64,000 nt of DNA, from the NCBI GenBank assembly GCA_023374025.1, contig SIJG01000002.1, positions 2,425,626 to 2,489,625 on the forward strand, given 5' to 3'. Below the pieces are notes generated by a model. That model searched no databases, was not told where the DNA came from, and saw only the letters and a list, made by a program, of their open reading frames with translations. Source of the DNA: Heterodera schachtii (lineage: Eukaryota; Nematoda; Chromadorea; Rhabditida; Heteroderidae). Within the stretch, counting starts at the first letter, position 1; each line of letters begins with the position of its first letter. The position numbers and the translations under genes are program-made. Below, piece after piece: positions 48,345 through 56,811 of the stretch.

Positions 48345-50300
48345 CTTTCTAACCAAAATGCTAAAGAAATATGTTTTTTGTTTGTCCTATAACTTTTGAA
48401 CTAACAGATAAATTCAAAATAGAAATATATGCAGAATTTTTTTCTCTATTGCTATGCAAAATTTAAAGCGGATTAACATGTAGATAAAAAGTTAAACGTC
48501 ACGAAGTAAATGTTGTTTTTTATATAGGTAATTAAAATGAATAGATAGTACGCCAAAGTGAGAAAAATTACAAAGAAAAAGAGAACGATGAGATAGCACA
48601 AGGCTTTTCTCTGCACATTGGAGGAGTTTACCCATAGCCAAAGTGAGTCTGCAAAGAAATTTTAGTATATAAATTCATACGTTCGTGTACGTCCTTCATT
48701 CATTCATAATTTTTTTTTTGAATTCCAATTTCATCATCTCTTGTTTACATTTACTTTGTCCTCTCTTTAAATGCATATTTTTATTTTCAGACATACATAT
48801 TATTTGAAATAAACCAAAATGGCTGTCCCTCAGGAAGTAATTGACAAAATTGAGGCTGGCTACAAAAAGCTTCAGGTGCACACAATGTGTGTGTTAACTA
48901 TTCTAATTTTCAACTAACTTTCAGGCGGCGGCTGATTGCAAATCGTTGTTGAAGAAGTACCTCACCAAGGACGTCGTCGATGCATGCAAGGACAAGCGTA
49001 CCAAGCTCGGAGCGACTTTTTTGGACGTCATCCAATCGGGGGTTGCCAACTTGGACAGTGGTGTCGGCGTGTATGCGCCAGATGGTCAGTTAAATGGCTA
49101 CACATAATCACAACCATTAAACATTCATTCAGCCGAGGCTTACACACTCTTCAAACCATTGTTCGACCCGATCATCAACGACTATCATGGTGGCTTTGGA
49201 CCGAGCAGCAAGCAACCGGCAACTGACCTTGGTGAGGGGAAGACTCAACTGCTGACGGACTTGGACCCGGAGGGGAAATTCATCAATTCGACTCGCGTTC
49301 GTTGCGGCCGCTCTCTTCAGGTGATTGTTCGAATTAAGTATATCAAAAAAGTGACCATATTCAGGGATATCCATTCAACCCTTGCTTGACCAAGGAGAAT
49401 TACGTCGAGATGGAATCAAAGGTCAAAGCGGTCTTCGAGCAGCTGAAGAGCGGTAGGCAACCGCTAATGTTTTCTTTGTAACATTAATGTTTTAGATGCC
49501 GAGTTGGGAGGCACCTACTATCCGCTCCAGGGCATGACCAAGGACGTCCAGAACCAGGTTCGTTAGGTCCAACAAATAATATGCCATTAATTTTTGAAAT
49601 GTTTAGCTGATTGCCGACCACTTCTTGTTTAAAGAGGGCGACCGTTTTCTGCAGGAGGCCAATGCTTGCCGTTATTGGCCCACCGGACGCGGAATTTTCC
49701 ATAACGCCAAGAAAACCTTTTTGGTGTGGGTCAACGAGGAAGATGTATGTTTGTTTGTTTTTTGTCCATCTTGATATCAATTTTTAATTAAGCATCTTCC
49801 GTATCATTTCAATGCAAAATGGTGGCAATGTTGGACAAGTGCTGGAGCGTCTCATAAAGGGAGTCAAGGCCATCGAATCCAAAGTTCCGTTTTCGCGTGA
49901 CGACCGTCTTGGCTGGCTGACTTTCTGTCCTACCAACTTGGGAACGACTGTTCGCGCGAGTGTGCATATTCGACTTCCGAAGATCAGCGCAAAACCCGAC
50001 TTCAAGTCCATCTGTGACGGCCTGAAATTGCAAATCCGCGGGATTCACGGCGAACATTCCGAGAGGTGATTTGTTTATTGTTCTGTTCTTGAAACAATTG
50101 TCCTCTATTTAGCGCTGGCGGCGTTTATGACATCAGCAACAAGGCACGCCTGGGTCTCACGGAGTTCGAAGCGGTGAAGCAGATGTACGACGGAGTGAAA
50201 CATCTGATCGAATTGGAGAAGAAAGCATAATGGGAGGACCGATCTATGATGACTTTATATTGCATAATGTGGAGATTTGCTAGTTGTTCTGAATCTCTTA
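48345..50300 (+). repeat. right arm of the arginine kinase inverted duplication
   Basis: Reverse complement of about 5818-7765. The match runs through the upstream region, all eight exons, all seven introns and about 70 bp past the stop codon. Intron 1 appears identical between the arms by eye. Beyond about 50300 the two copies diverge. Confidence 0.85.
48819..50230 (+). CDS. arginine kinase, copy 2 (one-base insertion at start of exon 7)
   Basis: Inverted duplicate of the gene at 5904-7315. Exons: 48819-48875, 48925-49084, 49133-49320, 49365-49452, 49496-49557, 49607-49744, 49793-50065, 50113-50230. Exons 1-6 read the same protein as copy 1. Exon 7 starts CATCTTCCGTATC where copy 1 has CATCTCCGTATC, so with the same acceptor the frame shifts straight after VNEED and the half carrying the active-site Cys is lost. 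No alternative AG nearby restores the frame. Either copy 2 is a very young pseudogene or one base is an assembly error. The rest of exon 7 and exon 8 remain intact in their own frame, which means any disabling event is recent. Confidence 0.85.
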
Positions 50301-50390
50301 GGCTTTAGCTATTTAATTATTGTCCCAAATCGTGCTTCATCCGTATGATTATTTCCGTGCATAAATTTGTCCGTGTTCTGTTCGAGTATT

Positions 50391-50659
50391 TGATCATGAA
50401 TCCGAGCTCGGATTTTGCAAAATTGATTTTATCTATGATTTTCATCAAGTACTTGATTTTACTGAAAATTGTTGTTTTCCAAAATTTTGTTTTCGGTAAT
50501 TTCGATATTCTGAATGTTGTAAAATGCATAAATAGTTTTAGAATGGACCACTAAATGTATAGGAAAGTTTAGAAAACAAAAAATTTCAAATCAAGTATGA
50601 TGAAAAATCATTCACAAAATCAGTGATTTTGCAAAATCCGAACTCGGATTCATGATCAG
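50391..50659. mobile_element. short terminal-inverted-repeat element (MITE-like)
   Basis: About 269 bp beginning TGATCATGAATCCGAG and ending with its reverse complement CTCGGATTCATGATCA (one mismatch, AGCTCGG / AACTCGG). The inverted match covers about 32 bp strongly and continues, with gaps, through CATCAAGTACTTGATTT. It interrupts a 3' flank that is uninterrupted in the third arginine kinase copy (TTCGAGTATTGAATC near 56336), so it inserted after that duplication. No target duplication was seen. The surrounding 50301-51000 holds no gene. Confidence 0.65.
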
Positions 50660-51000
50660 CGCCTTTTTTTACCCTAGCAAAAGTGATTTTGTAAGAAAAC
50701 TTTGATTTTTTTCTTTTGTCGGGACACCAATTTGAAGGACTACCATTCATTGGACGCGAAATCGGGAATAGAGCCCTGTTTTCAGCCTCATTTAAAGCTT
50801 CTACCTTCAACTTTTTAAATCAACGTTCCACAAATTCTGAAAAAAGCCCGGCCGGGGCGGGTGCCCGACCAAAATTTGGGACCGGGTCCGGGACTTGACC
50901 GGGCTCAGTCAATCGCTTAACAGTACCGGCCATGTTAAAAAAACCCTTCTCTTTTACATATGACAAATATTGCCAATTTTTTAGTTCTAACATTTAACCA

Positions 51001-53062
51001 ATGGCTGAGAAGCTTAAACGAGCTAAAGTTCGACTCGAGTTTTCTGAGAAAATGTTCTATGAAAGAGCACTCACCGAATGGAGAGACAAAATATTAAAGG
51101 ACAGTGGTAATAAAAATCACGCTTTTGTTCTTCGGAAAGCATTATGCAATCTCAAATTGTTTCCGCTCGACGTCAATGGCTTTTCAGACTTAAGAAAAAT
51201 CCGAGGTGAATACATAATTTTGTTAATTGCAATTAATGTCAATGAGTTGTTAAAAATCCAGGAATTGGCGTTGACATTGCGACCCGATTGTCTTCGGCTT
51301 GGAAATTCACATGCGCTACTCACTTTTGCACAGAATCTCCTACAATCGGCCAAATAAAGTCTCTGAAAAGTGGCGAGGCTTTTGTGTTAGTCGAGCAATC
51401 GTCAACTGAAAACGGTGGACGAGTTCCCTTAGTGGCGGGCGCCAAACAGCGAAAGGCAATTACAAGTCAAATTGGCCAACAGCAAAAGAGTCAAACGAAC
51501 GGAAAACAAAAAGGACAACATTTTGAAAGTGCGTTGAACTTTATGACATTTTTCCAAGCAGTAAAAGAGTTTTTTTCTTTCAGCGGCTCCCTTAGTACGG
51601 TCAAATTCGCAAGAATGTGTAGTCATGCATAAGTCGGAGTCATTGGAAGTGATGGACTTTGATCATTTGCTGAATGTTTCCGTTTCACAACCAGCCATTT
51701 CTTCTTTTGGTTCTGAGGTGTCCACTCAATTGCAATCAATTCAAACCATTTAATCTTCCCTTTTCCATGTTTAGAATTGTCGGCCAATTGTCGCAATGTC
51801 TCCTCCGCCCACTTCAAGCAGTTCGAGCAGTGCCTCTGTCCTTAATTCGCTTCCTCCGTCCTCCTCTTCCGCTGTGCCGTCCCTCTCCCCATCAAATGAC
51901 TTAGACATTATCCTTCTCTCTCCGTCTTCCTCCGTTGCCAAACCTTCGCTGCTGCTGAGCCATTCGCCCGAACAATTTGCCCAAAGTCATCTTCTGCTAA
52001 TCACGGACAACCGCGAGCACATTGCCGGCGCGAGAACTCAGCGAAAAATCAAAGGAATTGGCGAACATTTGGCCACAATGGGCGTTTCGTTTGAGAGTCG
52101 TCCGCTTTCGGTCCTTTCTTTTTCATCCGTCGATAATCACAATTACTTGCATTTTAAGGTTGGCGACTATCTTTGGCTGTTGCAGTGGACAAATTGGGAG
52201 GGCAAAAGACAGGAATTGGTGTTGGATTATGTGGTGGAGAGGAAAACCCTCGACGACCTCCGGGTTTTATTTCTATTTTAAAGAAAATATTCATTTCCAT
52301 TCAGAGGAGCATCAAAGAAACGCGCTATTTGGAGCAGAAACAGCGGCTGAAAAAGTGTGGGCTAAGAAATGTTGTTTTTGTGCTGGAGGGAGGGACGACG
52401 GCCAACGACCGGTCGTTGGAGCAGGCGATGGTGTCGAGCGGCGTGGAGAGCGGTTTCCTCGTCCATCGGACGCCGAATGTGCAGGGGACGGCCAAATTTC
52501 TGCAAAATTTGACCCGATGGCTCAGAGAGCGCTGTTCTAAGCAAAAGGTCGTCAGAAAAAACAATTTGCTGATGGTTTTTACTTTAAGTGACCGACATCA
52601 AAATGTGAAATTACTGTTTAATTGTTCAAATTGATCCCATGGGAGGGGATGAAGCGGATTATACCAAAAAAGAAGATATGATAAAAAAAGGGGAGGGGGT
52701 AAAGCTTAACAACTCGCATTTCCGAACGCCCACCTTAACCACTGAATTACCTTCAGGTCACTGGCCCCCCTTTCGACTTGTTTCAACAAGAGAGCAAAAA
52801 GGCCCATGCCGCGACTGTTTCCGATTATTGGGTTCGCCAATTGACCGTTTGCCCGGGGGTAAGCACCGACCGAGCACGCATCATTCGCAATCGCTTCCCG
52901 ACTTTTCGTTCATTTGTCGAATTTTGCCGCGAAAATTCCACCGACAAAAATTCGATAAGAGATGACTATTCGAGTGCCATTGGAGTCGAATTGCCCCAAT
53001 TGTCAGCTGCCGCTACTAAAAACCTTATGACCTTTTTTAGGCAAGCGATGACTAACGAATGA
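51001..53062 (+). CDS. mus-81: crossover junction endonuclease MUS81
   Basis: Catalytic subunit of the MUS81-EME1 structure-specific endonuclease that resolves recombination and stalled-fork intermediates. Exons 51001-51205, 51262-51528, 51584-51717, 51775-52110, 52159-52263, 52305-52547 and 52757-53062 give 531 residues in frame. Order: N-terminal helix-hairpin-helix (FVLRKALCNLKLFPL, DLRKIRGIGVDIA), winged-helix region (MDFDHLLNVSVSQPAI), a Ser/Pro linker, then the XPF nuclease domain LLITDNREHIAG, SVGDYLWLLQ, LVLDYVVERKTLDDL (ERK-x3-D catalytic motif) and LEQKQRLKKCGL. The C-terminal helix-hairpin-helix pair includes VCPGVSTDRARIIRNRF and AIGVELPQLSAAATKNL. It sits between arginine kinase copies 2 and 3. 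Confidence 0.93.
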
Positions 53063-53341
53063 CTAGACAAAAATTAATTTTTTTTTTTCAAAATTGTTGT
53101 CCTTTCTTTCATAGAACTTCATTTACACTTCATTCAAATTGTGTTCCTCTATTTTTATCTACCCAAGACGTATAAATCATAATTTATTGATGTCTGAGTA
53201 GTGACAAGAGCGTAGCAGACCCTTGGCTTCGGGGGGGGGGGGGGGGGTGAATTAAAAAATTCATAAACCAGTGTGTATTTTTCGAATTAGCGCGTTAAGC
53301 TATTAGAATGCTAGCAAAATGTTGGATTTGGATGCCAAAGA
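53063..53341. other. intergenic after MUS81 with poly-G run
   Basis: Short AT-rich stretch with a run of 17 G at 53231-53247. No gene was recognised. Confidence 0.5.
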
Positions 53342-53770
53342 AAAAAGGGCTCTAATGCACTTTATGAGTCCAATCAGAGTTTATGAGTCCAATAAATTGA
53401 CAATACCTGCTGGTTTTTATACAATAACTTTGTTCATGTTCGAACAAACCCTATCTTATTGGTATCATTCGAAATCACAAAGTCTAAATAATGTAATAAT
53501 ACGAGAAAACGAGAATTCTAACATTTCAAGAAAGTTAAAAACGAAAATAATCAGCAATTAATTAATTAATCAAATCTTTTTTGGTAATTGCCTGAACGCT
53601 GCGATTTTATATATTTTAGCTTCGTTAGACTTTATGCTTTCGAATGATGCCAAAAAGATAGGGTTTGTTCAAACATGAACAAAATTTATTGTATAAAAAC
53701 CCGGGATTGTCAATTGATTGGACTCAAAAAACTCGATTGGACTCATAAAGTGCATTAGAGCCGAAAAAAA
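53342..53770. mobile_element. long inverted-repeat element
   Basis: Arms at about 53342-53489 and 53627-53770 are reverse complements with scattered differences. Shared blocks include GGCTCTAATGCACTTTATGA, TTTTTATACAATAA and GAACAAACCCTATCTT. The 137-bp loop is AT-rich. This is the layout of a foldback or MITE-type element. An ORF reading through the left arm is a by-product. No target duplication was found at the ends I placed. Confidence 0.7.
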
Positions 53771-53829
53771 TTATAGTTAGAGACCAAAAAAAAAGGTACC
53801 AAAAATCGCGAAAAAGGCACTATAATAAG

Positions 53830-54488
53830 CAGGGTTCGGATCTGTCCTTATTTATAAGATTTGTCCTTATTTGGAGGGTCCAAATCTTACAAAATAAAAA
53901 TGTCCTTATTTGTAAGATTTGTCCTTATTTCAGGCTATTGTTCTTATTTTGTTCTTATTTCTTAAATATATTCATAATTTTGAAATTTATGGTCAAATGT
54001 TCTTATTTTACCTATAAATTTTTAAAAAAATTTTCCCCTGCGGCGCCTATCGGCACCGCCGGACGCTACAAATACTTTACTTTCTTTAAAATTGACTCAA
54101 AATCGCAAAAATTGATAATTTTTGATGAAAATCTGTTAACAAATCAGAAAGAAATTACAAAAATTTTTCCGGCGGCACCTATCGGCACCGCCGGACCCAC
54201 TCCCCTCCCCCGTTCTCCAAAATTTCTTGGAAAAATGCGCCGTAAAAAATTTGTTAAAAATTTGATTTTTTAGATAAAAATTGCACTGAATTTGCTAATT
54301 TTCTCCCAAAAATTGTTAAAAATGATCATGGGAGGTGAAAAATATAATATTTGATATATTTTTGATCGAATAAATTGTAAAAATATCTGATTTGAAGCAA
54401 TTTTGCGAAATGTTCTTATTTTTGACCCTAAAATCTTATTTCTTGGCCTTGATGTTCTTATTTTGAAAAATTTTCGATCCGAACCCTG
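53830..54488. mobile_element. hAT-like non-autonomous element A
   Basis: 659 bp bounded by perfect 13-bp terminal inverted repeats, CAGGGTTCGGATC and GATCCGAACCCTG. It is flanked by a perfect 8-bp direct duplication ATAATAAG (53822-53829 and 54489-54496). CAGGG termini with 8-bp target duplications are the hallmark of hAT superfamily insertions. No transposase frame of useful length is present, so it is non-autonomous. Inside are two short palindromic GC-rich motifs (CGGCACCGCCGGA preceded by its complement) and repeats of TCCTTATTTGTAAGATT also found in element B. Confidence 0.88.
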
Positions 54489-54975
54489 ATAATAAGCACC
54501 AAAAAATTGAAAAAAAGGTACGAAAATCCCCAAAAAGGCATTTAAAATTTTCAAACGCACATTTTCAAGTTTTAAAGCCAAAATTTTTTTAAATGAGCAT
54601 AAATTCTTGCAAAACAATATATTTCCAAGCACGTAGCCAGGAAAAAGTTGGAGGGCGAATTCTAAGTCCTTTTTTGTTTTGTTTCTTTCCAGTGTTATTT
54701 GGAAATTTATGCCTCAAAATGCGGTCTCTAGCTATAGTGGAAAAACATGCTGGGGCCGAACTGACGTAGACCGACTGGAGCGTACCCATAGTGTAGCCTT
54801 AGTGAGTCTACAGAAATTTTAGTAATAAATTCATGCGTTCGGGTATAGACGGCGGCTGATTGCAAATCGTTGTTGAAGAAGTACCTCACCAAGGACGTCG
54901 TCGATGCATGCAAGGACAAGCGTACCAAGCCGGAAGAAAGCATAATGGGAGGACCGATCTATGATGACTTTATAT

Positions 54976-56207
54976 CAGGGTTACCCTTTGTCCTTATTTG
55001 TAAGATTTGTCCTTATTTTGAGGGTCCAAATCTTACAAATTTTAAATGTCCTTATTTGTAAGATTTGTCCTTATTTTAGCCTTATTTTTTTCGATTCAGA
55101 GAGAAATTTAGATTTTAAATGATAATTTTTGAAACTTTTTTGAAGCGAATTATATGCAAAATCTTAACAAGATTCAGTTAAATATTCAAATTTTTCTCTC
55201 AGCGGTACATTTCCATATAGAGCTCGGCCTGGACCTGGATCCAGGCCTGGATTTTTCCTGGACCTGGATTTTCGCCGCCCCCTAAAAATTCTTATTCTCT
55301 TAAAAAAATTGTTCAAAATGGTAAAATTTTGTCATTTTTGAACAAAATCGTTAATAAATCGCATTAGAAATTACAAAAAAAAAAATTTCCGGCGGCGCCT
55401 ATAGGCACCGCCGGACTCTCTTCCCTCACCCATATCCAAAAAATTTTTCGGAAAAATGCGCCGAAAAAAATTGCAATAGACCTGATTTTTTGATTCTGAA
55501 TGCACTGAAATTTACAAATTGCTTATGTTTTCCACAAAATTGTTAAAATCGATTTTCAGAAATGTATAAATTTCTCATTTCTAAGCCGGAATTACTCAGA
55601 AAAATAGTTGGCGGCGAGAAATATGGGTTCTAGTCGGTTTTATGCGTCCCATGTCATATTATGCGTCCCATGACAGATTATGCGTCCCATGAATGACCAT
55701 CCCCAGTTTCTTAGGCCATAACTTTTTTCTTACTTGGTCAATACCCATATTCCTGGTACCAAGCGAAAGACAAAAGTCTCGAGATTTTATAAATGCAAGA
55801 AAAGAGCAAATACTGGCATTAAAAAAGAAATTACAATGAAATAAAACGAAATTCAACTTTTCCGAGTATAATTTTTTGTCTATTGCCTTTAGCTAAAAAT
55901 AAATTTATACAAAAGCTTCTATAGACCTTAAGCATTTGTTTAATACCAAGAATATAGGTATTGAGCAAGTAAGAAAAAAGTTATTGCCTAAGAAACTGGG
56001 TATGGTCATTCATGGGACGCATAATCTGTCATGGGACGCATAATATGACATGGGACGCATAAAACCGACTAGAACCGAAATATGTTGCTAATGCTTGATT
56101 TTGTTGAATAAAAATGTGATTTAAAATTTTGGAAGCGTGTTTTAAAAAATGTCCTTATTTTTGACCAGAGATGTTCTTATTTCGGGAAATTTTCAAGGGT
56201 AACCCTG
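54976..56207. mobile_element. hAT-like non-autonomous element B
   Basis: 1,232 bp from CAGGGTTACCCTT to AAGGGTAACCCTG, perfect 13-bp terminal inverted repeats. It is flanked by the perfect 8-bp duplication CTTTATAT (54968-54975 and 56208-56215). The empty site is known from arginine kinase copy 2 (GACTTTATATTGCAT near 50250), which confirms the insertion and its boundaries. Interior resembles element A: TCCTTATTTGTAAGATTTG repeats, the GC-rich palindrome and the tract GGAAAAATGCGCCG. It also has CCTGGACCTGGAT repeats near 55220-55272. No transposase was seen. Its right half hosts element C. Confidence 0.9.
55626..56076. mobile_element. nested element C with long terminal inverted repeats
   Basis: 451 bp from GGTTCTAGTCGGTTTTATGCG to its reverse complement, flanked by the perfect 8-bp duplication GAAATATG (55618-55625 and 56077-56084). 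The terminal repeats are long, about 140 bp each, and contain three spaced copies of TATGCGTCCCATG (subterminal repeats often bind transposase). It lies inside element B and is therefore younger than it. Termini differ from A and B, so it is a separate family, again with hAT-like 8-bp duplications. Confidence 0.88.
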
Positions 56208-56385
56208 CTTTATATTGCATAATGTGGAGATTTGCTAGTTGTTCTGAATCTCTTAGGCTTTAGCTATTTAATTATTGTCCCAAATCGTGCTTCATCCGTA
56301 TGATTATTTCCTTGCATAAATTTGTCCACTTTCTGTTCGAGTATTGAATCACTTCAGTCCAAGTGGATACTAACAAGCGGCACCC

Positions 56386-56610
56386 ACTAATTTTGATTGA
56401 TTGGTGTGTTAAAAATTGGTTAGGGATCAGTAAAATGGTTAAATTGACGGTTCTGCACACCTGACTTATACGTTGGGTTTTAGAAACGGTCCAACCCTAC
56501 AAATTTGCTATATAAATGTAGTGGATTTTTTGAATTTGGCGCAAAAAATATGCAAATTGGCTTTATGAGTCAATTTTAAGTTCCTTTATCAGAGCTTAAT
56601 ATATAGCGAA
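56386..56610. repeat. diverged copy of the arginine kinase copy-1 downstream flank
   Basis: Matches about 5560-5790 in reverse orientation. Shared blocks include TTAAAAATTGGTTAG, ATCAGTAAAATGGTTAAATTG versus its counterpart, and AGTGGATTTTTTGAATTT. It follows directly after the third arginine kinase fragment, so the original duplication carried this flank as well. Confidence 0.6.
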
Positions 56611-56811
56611 CCATGAAATTCTTTATCTCTGGTGTAAACAAACTCTGATTGGCAATGAAATGGAAAATAATGCAATCTAGGCTGATTTGTCAAAGGGACG
56701 TAATGCACAATTAAAATAGAAATCAAATAAATCCAGGCAAATAAATGGAGGACCATGTGGCGAGAACAAAATGACTAACAAAATCTGAATAGTCCCCTTT
56801 TGTCTTTGTCT

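Larger units (their letters stand above)
54785..56345 (+). pseudogene. arginine kinase fragment (third copy), internally deleted and interrupted
   Basis: Three pieces of the arginine kinase locus joined together. First, upstream sequence (about 54785-54848, matching 48631-48690). Second, the first 80 bp of exon 2 (about 54850-54930, encoding [20 protein letters not shown]). Third, the last codons and 3' flank (54934-54975, continuing at 56208-56345). Exon 1, the rest of exon 2 and exons 3-8 up to the last codons are missing. Element B splits the 3' flank. Because upstream and intron-adjacent sequence is kept, it arose from DNA duplication and deletion, not retroposition. Confidence 0.85.

Noticed and set aside
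53319..53561. 80-codon ORF after MUS81
   Set aside because: It reads through the left arm of an inverted-repeat element and has no protein-like conservation.
54270..54632. Minus-strand ORF of 120 codons
   Set aside because: Lies across element A and its flank; composition is that of AT-rich transposon interior.
54870..55061. ORF beginning with arginine kinase residues
   Set aside because: It joins the collapsed arginine kinase fragment to the end of element B; not a functional gene.
53822..56215. CRISPR-like array from the repeated TCCTTATTTGTAAGATT motifs
   Set aside because: Repeats are irregularly spaced, lie inside transposons with terminal inverted repeats, and the genome is eukaryotic.
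54785..56345. Third arginine kinase copy as a processed (retroposed) pseudogene
   Set aside because: It keeps upstream genomic sequence and 3' genomic flank and has no poly-A tract; deletion of a DNA duplicate fits better.
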